A stretch of 64,000 bases of DNA from Rathayibacter caricis DSM 15933 (lineage in GTDB: Bacteria > Actinomycetota > Actinomycetes > Actinomycetales > Microbacteriaceae). This document shows, in pieces, positions 33,101 to 41,545 of the stretch. The notes beneath the pieces are model-generated. The model did not search any database and was not told where the DNA came from. It saw only the letters and a list, made by a program, of their open reading frames with translations. The stretch is from assembly GCF_003044275.1 (NCBI RefSeq), contig NZ_PZPL01000002.1, positions 1 to 64,000 of the forward strand. Reading direction: 5' to 3'. Each line of letters begins with the position of its first letter. Position 1 is the first letter of the stretch. A program made the translations under genes and the position numbers.

Positions 33101-35432
33101 CCTCGAGACGCCGGGTGCCGGGCTCCCCGGGCACCTCCGGAGGGACGCGCGCATGATCGCGGCCGAGGAGGACTTCGGCAGTGCGCCACTGCTCCGGCGG
33201 ACCGTCGCGCTCGAGTCCGGGCACGGGGCGGTCGTCGACGCGACGATCTTCGCGACCGCGCTCGGCCTTTGCGAGATCAGGATCGACGGCACGGTCGTGA
33301 CCGAGGACGTTCTCACCCCGGGGTGGAGCAGCTACGAGTGGCGACTGCGCTACGCCCGCTGGGAGGTCGGAGCACTGCTGCGCCCGACCTTCGATCTCGC
33401 CATCCTCCTCGGCAACGGCTGGCACACGGGACGCCTCGGCTTCGTCGAGAAGCGCGCCCTGTACGGCGAGGAGCGCGCCGCGTGGCTCGTCCTGCTGATC
33501 CGGTACGAGGACGGACACGAGCAGACCGTCGTCACCGACGAGTCGTGGCGCTCCGGCCCGTCGGACGTCCTCGCCGACGACCTCTACGACGGCCAGACCA
33601 TCGACGCCGGGCTCAGGGACGAGCCGTGGTCCGCGGGGACGCAGGATGCCGCGACGGGCAGACCCGTGGTCGCACTCCCGTTCGATCAGGGGCGACTGAC
33701 TCCCTACATCGGCCCGCCAGTGCGCCGCCAGGAGGAGGTCGCACCGGTGTCCATCTGGGCCGCTCCGTCCGGCGCGACCCTCCTCGATTTCGGGCAGAAC
33801 CTCGTCGGCTGGATCAGGCTGACGGTGCAGGGCACCCGTGGTTCGACGATCCGGCTCCGTCACGCCGAGGTCCTCGAGCACGGCGAGCTCGGGGTCCGTC
33901 CTCTCCGCACTGCGGCCGCGACGGACCGTTTCGTGCTGAGCGGGGGGCGCGACGACTTCGAGCCGACCTTCACGTTCCACGGCTTCCGATACGCCGAGAT
34001 CACGGGGTGGGCGGGGAGCGCCGAGGAGCTCGCCACCGCCCTCACCGCCGTGGTGGTGTCGAGCGATCTGGAGCGCATCGGCTGGTTCGAGTGCTCGGAT
34101 CCGCTGCTGAGCAGGCTGCACTCGAACGTCGTGTGGAGCATGCGCGGGAACTTCCTCGACGTCCCCTCCGACTGCCCGCAGCGCGACGAGCGCCTCGGCT
34201 GGACGGGAGACCTCTCTGCGTTCGTCGAGACGGGCGTCGTCCTCTACGATGTCGGATCCTTCCTCGAGGACTGGCTCGCCGACCTCGCCGTCGAGCAGCA
34301 GCACGCGGACGGCATGATCCCCCTCGTGGTCCCCGACAACTTCAAGCTCGAGAAGCGCTGGGGGATGACGGAGCGGATGAAGCAGCTGCCCTACCCGATC
34401 GCGGCGCTTTGGCACGATGCCGCGGCCTGGGTCCCGTGGGCGGCCTGGCGCGCCTACGGGCGGCGCCCCGCACTCGAGTCGGCTTACTCGTCGATGGCGT
34501 CGTACGCGCGGCGCATCGCGCTGGCCCTCGATTCGGACGGGATCCTGCGTGGCCTGCAGTTCGGCGACTGGCTCGACCCGGATGCTCCGGCCGACGAACC
34601 CTCGCAGGGGAAGGCCGATCCGTTCGTCGTCGCCACCGCGTGCGTGTACCGGTCGGCGCGAATCGTCGAGAGTGCCGCCCGTGAACTCGGGCGCGCGACG
34701 GACGCGGCCGAGTTCGCGGCCACCGCCGAGCGCATCGGCACCGCCTTCCGCCGCGCCTTCCTCCGCGGTGATCGCCTCGAGAGCGACGCACCGACCGTGT
34801 ACGCGCTCGCCATCGCCTTCGGCCTGGTCGAGGGTGAGGCCCGGCAGGCGGCGGGCGATCGGCTCGCCGAGCTCGTCCGGGAGGCGGAACACGTCGTCAC
34901 GACCGGGTTCGCGGGCACCCCCTTCATCGCGGGGGCGCTGACCGACACCGGGCACCTCGATGACGCGTACCGTCTGGTCCTGCAGACCGAGTGCCCGTCG
35001 TGGCTGTTCCCCGTGACGATGGGGGCGACGACGATCTGGGAGCGCTGGGACTCGATGCTTCCCGACGGATCGATCAATCCGGGCGAGATGACGAGCTTCA
35101 ACCACTACGCCTCCGGTGCGATCGGGCAGTGGCTACACGAGGTCGTCGGCGGGCTCGCTCCGCTGGAACCCGGCTACCGTCGGATGCGGATCGCCCCGCG
35201 CCCGGGCGGGGAGCTGCGGCACGCGCGCCTCCGACTCCGCACACCTTTCGGCGACACGGAGGTGTCGTGGGCGATCGAGGGAGACACAATGACCGTCGAC
35301 GCCACGGTGCCGCCCGGCTGCTCCGCGCACGTCGAGCTCCCGCAGCACCCCGATCCGCGCCCGTTCGAGGTGAGCGGAGGGGTGCACAGCTGGCGGTACA
35401 CGATGCGGTCGGAGGGTCTCGCGCTCCGGTGA
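33093..35432 (+). CDS. Alpha-L-rhamnosidase, GH78, second copy
   Basis: A 779-residue rhamnosidase overlapping the GH2 gene by eight bases. The N-terminal beta-sandwich domain has LTPGWSSYEWRL and GNGWHTGRLG; the catalytic (alpha/alpha)6 barrel holds DCPQRDERLGWTGD with E366 as probable general acid; a C-terminal beta domain with GGLAPLEPGYRRMRIAPRPGG follows. It ends where the family normally ends, without the tail found on the copy at 7209. No signal peptide. ATG at 33093 starts the homology. It probably takes rhamnose off the oligosaccharide imported by the same operon. Confidence 0.92.
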   Translation: MSDLETPGAGLPGHLRRDARMIAAEEDFGSAPLLRRTVALESGHGAVVDATIFATALGLCEIRIDGTVVTEDVLTPGWSSYEWRLRYARWEVGALLRPTFDLAILLGNGWHTGRLGFVEKRALYGEERAAWLVLLIRYEDGHEQTVVTDESWRSGPSDVLADDLYDGQTIDAGLRDEPWSAGTQDAATGRPVVALPFDQGRLTPYIGPPVRRQEEVAPVSIWAAPSGATLLDFGQNLVGWIRLTVQGTRGSTIRLRHAEVLEHGELGVRPLRTAAATDRFVLSGGRDDFEPTFTFHGFRYAEITGWAGSAEELATALTAVVVSSDLERIGWFECSDPLLSRLHSNVVWSMRGNFLDVPSDCPQRDERLGWTGDLSAFVETGVVLYDVGSFLEDWLADLAVEQQHADGMIPLVVPDNFKLEKRWGMTERMKQLPYPIAALWHDAAAWVPWAAWRAYGRRPALESAYSSMASYARRIALALDSDGILRGLQFGDWLDPDAPADEPSQGKADPFVVATACVYRSARIVESAARELGRATDAAEFAATAERIGTAFRRAFLRGDRLESDAPTVYALAIAFGLVEGEARQAAGDRLAELVREAEHVVTTGFAGTPFIAGALTDTGHLDDAYRLVLQTECPSWLFPVTMGATTIWERWDSMLPDGSINPGEMTSFNHYASGAIGQWLHEVVGGLAPLEPGYRRMRIAPRPGGELRHARLRLRTPFGDTEVSWAIEGDTMTVDATVPPGCSAHVELPQHPDPRPFEVSGGVHSWRYTMRSEGLALR

Positions 35433-36664
35433 CCCGGCCGAGCCTCGGCCGCGATTTCTGCCTCCTCTTCTCGGCGAACATCGTCTCGAGCCTGGCGGAC
35501 GGGATCCTCCGGACCGCCGGGCCGCTGCTCGCCCTCGGGCTCACCGACGACCCGTTCCTCATCTCGGCGGTGGGAGCCGCGGTGATGCTGCCCTGGCTCG
35601 TCTTCGCCGTCCCGGCCGGGGCGATCGTCGACGCCGTCGACAAGCGCGCCGCGTTGGCCGTGGCGAATACCCTCCGAACCGTCGCAGCGGCCGCCCTCGC
35701 GGCCCTGTCGCTCCTCGGCGTGCTCGAGATCTGGAGTCTGCTCGTCCTGATCTTCATCCTGGGAATCGGCGAGACCGTCTACGACACCGCCACCCGTGCC
35801 CTTGTGCCCGGCATCGTCCCCCGCTCCTCCCTTGCACAAGCCAACTCGCGGATCGAGTCGTCGGAGATCGTGACGCAGACGTTCCTCGCCGGACCGTTCA
35901 CCTCGACGCTACTCGCGGTCGCAGCTCTCATCCCGCTCGGTCTCAACGTGCTTGCGTTCGCTGTCTCAGCGGGGCTCGTCCTTGCGCTCTCATCGTCCGC
36001 CGGTCGTCGGCAGCCGTCGCCGTCGGCAACGCGAGGGAAGCGCGGCGCCGGCCTCGCGGGCGGCTTCCGTTTCATCTTCAGCAACCCGACGCTTCGGGTC
36101 CTGCTGCTGATTTCGATGGTCGTGAGCCTCTGCCAGGCGGTCGGGACCGGGCCCCTCGTCGTCTACCTCGTGCAAGGCTTCGGATTGCCGGAGCCGCTGT
36201 TCGGGCTGTTCATGCTGACCAGCGCCGCCGGCGCGGTCCTGGGATCCACCCTGGCGCCGAGGCTGCGGAGGAAGTTCTCGACCGGGCCGGCGATGGCGGC
36301 GGCGAACCTGCTGTTCACAGTGCCGATGATCGTCGTCGGGCTGGCACCGAACCTGTGGGTCGCTGGCACGGCACTGTTCGCCTCCTCGGTCGGGGCGATG
36401 TCGTTCGCGGTCCTGGGGCTGTCGTTCCGCCAGGGAATGATCCCCACGGAGCTGCTCGGCCGCGTCCACGGGACCTGGCGGATGATCCTGTGGGGTGCGA
36501 TGCCGGCCGGCTCGCTCGCAGGCGGCATCCTGGCGCGAGAGGACCTGCACCTCCCGTACCTCGTGTCCGGCGCCGTCGCCACGGGTGTGGCGATCTTGTC
36601 CGCCGTCTTCATGTCCCGCCTGCGTGACGCCGACGAACTCGAGGACGGCCCTGCTACGAGCTGA
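35429..36664 (+). CDS. MFS_3 (EntS-like) transporter, probable exporter
   Basis: A 411-residue membrane protein with about 12 helices, of the MFS_3 / enterobactin-exporter-like group: FSANIVSSLADGILRTAGPLLAL at the N-terminus, VPAGAIVDAVDKR as the loop 2-3 motif, and ATRALVPGIVPRSSLAQANSRIES, a pattern of this group. GTG at 35429 overlaps the rhamnosidase stop. Members usually export drugs or siderophores, so finding one at the end of a glycosidase operon suggests export of a released aglycone. The 3' end overlaps the convergent TetR gene by 11 bases. Confidence 0.87.
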   Translation: MTRPSLGRDFCLLFSANIVSSLADGILRTAGPLLALGLTDDPFLISAVGAAVMLPWLVFAVPAGAIVDAVDKRAALAVANTLRTVAAAALAALSLLGVLEIWSLLVLIFILGIGETVYDTATRALVPGIVPRSSLAQANSRIESSEIVTQTFLAGPFTSTLLAVAALIPLGLNVLAFAVSAGLVLALSSSAGRRQPSPSATRGKRGAGLAGGFRFIFSNPTLRVLLLISMVVSLCQAVGTGPLVVYLVQGFGLPEPLFGLFMLTSAAGAVLGSTLAPRLRRKFSTGPAMAAANLLFTVPMIVVGLAPNLWVAGTALFASSVGAMSFAVLGLSFRQGMIPTELLGRVHGTWRMILWGAMPAGSLAGGILAREDLHLPYLVSGAVATGVAILSAVFMSRLRDADELEDGPATS

Positions 36665-37415
36665 CGGGATGCTCGCCGTCTGTCGAGCCTCCTCCGGCGG
36701 CCCGCACCTGGAGTCGCGGCGGGGTGCTGCGGCTTCGGACTTCCAGGACGCGCAGGCCGGAGAGGATTAGCTCGAGGCCGAACGCGAATTCCTCCTCGGC
36801 GTCCGCTGCGAGGAACGGCGAGGCCGCCGTCGTCGCGGGGAACCGAGCCGAGTCGAGCTCGAGAGGTCTTCGGGGGGTCTCGCTCGTCGCCGCGCGCGAC
36901 GGTCCCACCTGCGTCGCGAAGCCGATCACGTAGTGGGCGATCGTCGTGTAGACGCGGGCACCCGCGTCCGGCGGGAACGGGGTCGGCAGCAGTGCCGCGA
37001 GCATGGACTCGCGAGCGGTGAGGCCCGCCGGTCCGGATGGGATTCCCTCCACGAGCAGCGGCACGGCCCGGGGATGAGCGACGAGCGTTCGAAAGAAGGC
37101 GACGCTGAGCGCGCGGGTCCGTTCCAGCCAGTCGGCGTCCTTGGGCGAGGCATCGAGGTGCTCCGGGATCTCCGCGAAGACCCGGTCGAGCAGGAGATCG
37201 AGGATCTCGTGCTTCCCCGCGAAGTGCCGGTAGAGGGTCGCCGTTCCCGAATTGAGCCGTTCCGCCAGCTCTCTCAGGCTGAAGGCGTCGGGCCCGACGT
37301 CGTCCAGGAGCTCGAGGGCCGTGCTGAGGAGATGCTCCCGGGACAACGCCGGGCGGCCGCGGCGCCTCCGGGTCGTTCCGTCGGCTGGGTTTGGTGCCTT
37401 CGTATCGTCCGCCAA
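36654..37415 (-). CDS. TetR/AcrR family regulator with TetR-class C-terminal domain
   Basis: A 253-residue repressor. After a charged start (TTRRRRGRPALSRE), the helix-turn-helix spans roughly residues 25-70 (LLDDVGPDAFSLRELAERL, GTATLYRHFAGK). The C-terminal domain is of the TetR_C type that senses small planar drugs or phenolics (YVIGFATQ, EEEFAFGLELILSGL). It is divergent from an FAD monooxygenase with two operator-like repeats between, an arrangement usually seen for inducible aromatic hydroxylation or drug inactivation. It is also convergent with the MFS_3 exporter. Confidence 0.88.
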   Translation of the reverse strand: MADDTKAPNPADGTTRRRRGRPALSREHLLSTALELLDDVGPDAFSLRELAERLNSGTATLYRHFAGKHEILDLLLDRVFAEIPEHLDASPKDADWLERTRALSVAFFRTLVAHPRAVPLLVEGIPSGPAGLTARESMLAALLPTPFPPDAGARVYTTIAHYVIGFATQVGPSRAATSETPRRPLELDSARFPATTAASPFLAADAEEEFAFGLELILSGLRVLEVRSRSTPPRLQVRAAGGGSTDGEHPVSS

Positions 37416-37446
37416 GCCGCTGCCTCCTGTTGTGTGAAACCTTTAT

Positions 37447-37487
37447 GGCTACATCGTATCCATTCAGTATATGGTTACGACGTAACC
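37447..37487. promoter_or_regulatory. Tandem TetR operators between regulator and FAD monooxygenase
   Basis: GGTTACGACGTAACC (37473-37487) is a perfect 6-3-6 palindrome. GGCTACATCGTATCC (37447-37461) is a degenerate copy with the same spacing, 26 bases upstream. Both lie in the 89-base divergent gap and would let the TetR protein control itself and the monooxygenase. Confidence 0.7.
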
Positions 37488-37504
37488 GAAATGGAGAACA
37501 AACT

Positions 37505-39013
37505 ATGCCGCAGTCCGACCTGGATGTACTGATTATCGGAGCGGGGCCTGCGGGTTCCGCTCTCGCCGCCGACCTCCTCCGCCGTCGCGTCACGGTCCGG
37601 ATCGTCGATCGTGCCGAGCACAGCTTCGACGGCTCGCGGGCGAAAGGCGTGCAACCGAGGACCCAGGAGATCCTCGATGACCTGGGAGTGCTCAAGGAAG
37701 CGCGAGAGTTGGGCTCGCCGTACCCGCTCGTCGGACTTCATCTCGGACCCGTCACCGTCCCCGTCCGGATGCAGCCGAACCACCGGGCGACCAGCGACGT
37801 CCCGTATCCGAACGCGCTGCTTTTGCCGCAGGACCGGACAGACGCCGTTCTGCACCGGCTCCTCGAACGCGGCGGCGTCAGCATCGAGTACGGGAGTGCC
37901 TTCTCGACAATGAAGCAGGACTCCGCCAGCGTGACGACCGAGCTGACGACGGGAGAGGTAATACACTCTCGCTACCTCATCGGCGCCGACGGTGGCGGCA
38001 GCGCTGTCCGGCGGGCGGCCGGGATCACCTTCGTGGGCGAGACCGACCCGGCAGACCGCATGCTGATCGTCGATGCGAGCGTCGACGGCCTGTCGCGCAG
38101 GCGCTGGCACATGTGGCCGGGTCGGAGGGGGAGGGGCACCGCGGCGTGCCCGCTGCCCGACGGGACCCGGTTCCAGGTCATGATCCGGTTGCGAGCGGAT
38201 GAGGAGGTGGACCTGGGGGACGAGGCGATCGCAGCGCGCTTCCGGCTGAGCACCGGACGACGCCTGCACGACATCACCTGGCGATCGGTCTTCCGCCCAA
38301 ATGTGCGTCTCGCCGACCACTACCGTGCAGGACGAGTCCTCCTCGTCGGTGATGCCGCGCATGTCCACACACCGGCCGGTGGGCAAGGCCTGAACACGGG
38401 AATCCAGGACGCCAACAATCTTGGCTGGAAGCTAGGACAGGTGCTCGCAGGCGCGGACGACGCTCTCCTCGAGAGCTACGAAGCGGAACGACGGCCCGTC
38501 GCCGCCGACGTACTCGCGCTGTCGTCTGCTCTCTACGCGAAGCTCGGATCGTCCACGCCTCAAGCGTTACGGCGGGGAGACGCGGAGCGACAGCTCTCAG
38601 TTTCCTACTCGGGTGGGCCTCTCGCGCCGTCCGGAGGGGGAGCGACCGGCGCGGTCAGGGCGGGCGACCGGGCCCCGGATGCAGAGTGCGTCGCCGAAGG
38701 TGTCTCGCACTTGTTCGACGTCTACCGCGGACCGCAGTTCACCCTGCTCGCCTTCGGAGCGGCCGCGGAATTCGCTGCCGACTCACTTCCCTGGCCCGCG
38801 ACAGGGGCCTCGCTGCGCGTCGTCCATGTCCGGCCGAAGGCGGATGGTGAGCTCAGGAGCCTGGAAGACACGACGGGAGACATCCATCGCCGATACGGGG
38901 TGACGGGAGATGCTCTGATTTTGGTCAGACCGGACGGGTACGTTGCGGCGATCGAAACGACGGAGTTCCCCGGTCGTATCCGAGAGGCACGAACGATACT
39001 GTCCCCTGTCTGA
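37505..39013 (+). CDS. FAD-dependent aromatic monooxygenase (PheA/TfdB/MhpA type)
   Basis: A flavoprotein hydroxylase of 502 residues using NAD(P)H and O2 on a phenolic or polyketide-like aromatic compound. It has the dinucleotide-binding GAGPAG (12-17), the second FAD motif YLIGADGGGSAVRR, the GD motif VLLVGDAAHVHTPAGGQGLNTG, and a thioredoxin-like C-terminal domain (LILVRPDGYVA) typical of phenol hydroxylase relatives. ATG at 37505 has GGAG eight bases upstream. The divergent TetR gene and twin operators indicate induction by the substrate. Tetracycline- or rifampicin-type inactivating enzymes belong to the same fold group, so drug modification cannot be excluded. Confidence 0.88.
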   Translation: MPQSDLDVLIIGAGPAGSALAADLLRRRVTVRIVDRAEHSFDGSRAKGVQPRTQEILDDLGVLKEARELGSPYPLVGLHLGPVTVPVRMQPNHRATSDVPYPNALLLPQDRTDAVLHRLLERGGVSIEYGSAFSTMKQDSASVTTELTTGEVIHSRYLIGADGGGSAVRRAAGITFVGETDPADRMLIVDASVDGLSRRRWHMWPGRRGRGTAACPLPDGTRFQVMIRLRADEEVDLGDEAIAARFRLSTGRRLHDITWRSVFRPNVRLADHYRAGRVLLVGDAAHVHTPAGGQGLNTGIQDANNLGWKLGQVLAGADDALLESYEAERRPVAADVLALSSALYAKLGSSTPQALRRGDAERQLSVSYSGGPLAPSGGGATGAVRAGDRAPDAECVAEGVSHLFDVYRGPQFTLLAFGAAAEFAADSLPWPATGASLRVVHVRPKADGELRSLEDTTGDIHRRYGVTGDALILVRPDGYVAAIETTEFPGRIREARTILSPV

Positions 39014-39068
39014 CTGTCTCGCGGACCCGGAGTGCAAGACCGCGGTGAGTCTTCCGCCGCTGCAAGTC

Positions 39069-40205
39069 CTACTCGATGATGAGGGCGTCGAGCTCGAGCC
39101 CGTCGGGCGCACGGAACACGAGACGGACCTCGTGCAGCCCAGCGAGCGCGGGAAGCCTTTGGGCAGCGCCTCCCGCTACGAGGGTGGCGGCGTGGACATC
39201 GCCTAAGTGCACCTCGACCTACCGAGACCTCGAGCCACGAGGCGAACCGTCCACGGTACTTCATCCAATTCGAGGTACCGGAAGGTCGCCGAGTCGCCGT
39301 CCGAGATGCCGACGACTGCGTCCTCGCCGTCGACGGGGCGAGGTGAGCCGTGCCCGCGAGCTCGCGGGCGAGCGACGCGGGTAGGTGCTCCCCGACGGCG
39401 AGGGGCAATCCGGCACCCTGCGAGGGCATCAGCACCTTCGGGGTAGAACCGTCGGCGGCGAATTCGATCCGCTCGACGAAGGCCCGACGCATCGACGGGG
39501 AGTTCTGCGACGACCGGTGTAGAAGACGTACCACTGGCCGCCAAACTCCTCGATCGAGCCGTGGATGTTCCAGCTCTCCGGGTCGCACGGGGCGTTGTCG
39601 ATGATCACACCACGGTAGGTGAAGGGACCGAGAGGGGAGGTGGAGGTCGCGTAGCCCAGGGTGGTCGCCGTGCCGCAGGAGGTCTCGCAGAACACGAGGT
39701 AGTAGAGATCCCCCCGCTTCCGGAGAGAAGACCCTTCGTGGAAGAAGTGCTCCGCCCCGCCACCGTCACGATCGAGTGCTCGTCGATCGTGACCAGGTCG
39801 GTGCCGACCCGCGCCGCGCTGGCCTCGAACATGCCCCATGTATAGATAGGCGGAGCCGTCCTCGTCGAGGAAGACGGCAGGGTCGATTCCGCTGATCGGA
39901 AGGCGCCGCGCCCCGCGGAACGACCCGGCAGGAGAAGCGGCGATCGCCACGCCCTCGCTGTCGTCCGAGAGGCAGAAGTACAGGTAGTAGCGCCCGTACT
40001 CCTCGACGGCATCTGGCGCGTAGAGAACGGGGTCGGTCGGCTGCCGCTCCTGGGTAGCGGCTCGGACCCCCGCCGCGAACTCCTCGAACGAGATGTCGGC
40101 CTGGTCGGCCGGGATCATCGCCCGGACGTAGTCGGGCACGTCGTTGAAGGACGTGCCGTCCAGGAAAAACCTGCCTCGGGCGCGCTCGATCACTGCCCAC
40201 GGCAC
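39069..40205 (-). pseudogene. Decayed GH43-like glycosidase gene
   Basis: A relative of the gene at 5824-7203, recognisable across its length but broken. Conserved pieces: VPWAVIERARGRFFLDGTSF, YAPDAVEEYGRYYLYF, IDPAVFLDEDG, HFFHEGSSLRKRG and GHGSIEEF-like WNIHGSIEEFGGQWYVFY. Frame changes are needed near 39842 (extra base), 39765, 39519, 39337 and 39220 to follow the homology; the final C-terminal piece (VEVHLGDVHAATL to ALIIE) ends at a stop at 39069. The N-terminal propeller blade with its HIPD motif is absent, the gene joining a phosphotriesterase fragment instead. It is non-functional unless the indels are sequence errors; the missing first blade would still disable it. Confidence 0.8.
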
Positions 40206-40208
40206 GTG

Positions 40209-40463
40209 CTAAGAAGCCGAACTCGGCCGTGGAGTCGACGTCCCCCACCTGCTGCACTCCGACCAGAAGATCGCTGCGCCGTCGCGGAGTAAAGCGAACT
40301 TTTCGGGCGTCAGAGTGAGCATCGAGGCCGGCGCCTGCTGTGCGCCGTAACGAGCGAGCACCGCACCCATCAGGCTCAGATTCGCAGCGAGGTGCTCGTG
40401 CATGCTGGTGTACCCGAGCTCCCTCGATGGAACGTCCCCGTGGGCAGCGGTGATGACGCTCAT
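40209..40463 (-). pseudogene. Amino-terminal fragment of a phosphotriesterase-like amidohydrolase
   Basis: An 84-residue reading frame with a good start (ATG at 40463, GAGGA upstream) matching the beginning of the phosphotriesterase (PTE) family: HGDVPSRELGYTSMHEHL, where the HxH (MHEHL) would bind the first metal, then LTPEKFALLRDGAAIF. The remaining three quarters of the barrel, with the bridging lysine and other metal ligands, is missing. The frame drifts out at about 40255 into the decayed GH43. It looks like a deletion junction joining two genes. It cannot be catalytic alone. PTE-like proteins often hydrolyse lactones or esters. Confidence 0.65.
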
Positions 40464-40499
40464 GGCGCTTCCTCTCGTCGGTTCCGCTTCCGTCCGACC

Positions 40500-41477
40500 T
40501 CAGGCGGACAGGAGTCGGGCCACCCAGGCGTTTCGTGTTGCCGCGGCCAGTTCGGCGAGAGGGGAACCGGAGATCAGGGCGTCCCAGCCGTGAGTGCCGC
40601 CGGGCCAGATGTGCAGCTCCGCGTTGCCCCCGTCCGCCCAGAGCCGACTCGCATACGACACGTTCTCATCGCGGAACACCTCGGCCGACCCTGCATCCAG
40701 GAAGGTTGGAGGAAGTCCGGAGAGGTCACTCGCGCGAGAAGGCGCGGCGTACTCGCTCACGTGGTCGGTTCCCCGTCGCTCGCCGAGAAGCGCTGTCCAC
40801 CCGACCCGGTTGCTTCCCCGGTCCCACAAGCCGACACCGTCGAACTGCTGCGCGGAGACGGTGGAGTCGGTGTCGTCGAGCATGGGGCAGATGAGGACCT
40901 GCCCGAAGAGCTCGGGTCCGCCGCGGTCCCGCGCGAGGAGCGCGACTCCTGCAGCGAGACCGCCGCCGGCGCTCGCTCCGGCAAGGACAACCCGGGACGG
41001 ATCGATTCCGAGTTCGTCGGCGTTCTCGATCGTCCACAGCAGCGCCGCGTAGCAGTCTTCGACGGGAACGGGGTCGGGATGTTCAGGGGCCAGGCGGTAC
41101 TCGATCGTGACGGCGACCGCGTCATGAGCGTCGACCCACGGTGCTACCAGGGAGATGCCGGTCCTCCTCGTGCCCATCACCAGCCCGCCGCCATGGATGT
41201 GGAAGACGCCTGGACCGGTACCGGTGTGGTCGCGGCGGCGAAGGACGGTGACAGCCAGCTCCGCACCGCCGAAGCCCGGTGCTGTGTACTCCGACTCCAC
41301 TAGGTCGAATCGGCTGATGTCCTCCGGCACGGCGTACTGGCGCATCACCGGGATCGACTCGAGCGTGAGCGGTGCGAAGATGCCGCCCTCTGCCATCGTC
41401 GCCAACGCGGCGGCCACCCCTGGGTCGTACGGCGGGCGCCGTCGCTCTGTCTCGGACCGAGAGTTCGTCGACTCCAT
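40500..41477 (-). CDS. Alpha/beta hydrolase, hormone-sensitive-lipase type esterase
   Basis: A 325-residue cytosolic esterase. The oxyanion-hole motif is HIHGGGLVMG, the nucleophile elbow is GASAGGG, and the acid and base regions are DAGSAEVFRDE and GTHGWD. YRLAPEHPDPVPVEDCYAAL is characteristic of the HSL family. I place the start at ATG 41477 because AAGGAG lies seven bases before it; ATG 41483 is too close to that site. It sits between the decayed GH43/PTE remnants and an SDR copy. A role in removing acyl groups from plant glycosides is plausible but not shown. Confidence 0.87.
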   Translation of the reverse strand: MESTNSRSETERRRPPYDPGVAAALATMAEGGIFAPLTLESIPVMRQYAVPEDISRFDLVESEYTAPGFGGAELAVTVLRRRDHTGTGPGVFHIHGGGLVMGTRRTGISLVAPWVDAHDAVAVTIEYRLAPEHPDPVPVEDCYAALLWTIENADELGIDPSRVVLAGASAGGGLAAGVALLARDRGGPELFGQVLICPMLDDTDSTVSAQQFDGVGLWDRGSNRVGWTALLGERRGTDHVSEYAAPSRASDLSGLPPTFLDAGSAEVFRDENVSYASRLWADGGNAELHIWPGGTHGWDALISGSPLAELAAATRNAWVARLLSA

Positions 41478-41545
41478 CGTCATGCTCCTTATCGTTCGTG
41501 CGTTCTGGACCCGGGATCGGCCCGCAAGTGTGCGCGCTGACGGCG

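Noticed and set aside
32832..35105. 757-residue minus-strand open frame
   Set aside because: Antisense to the GH78 gene, which has a clear catalytic motif and operon overlaps; no domain in the shadow.
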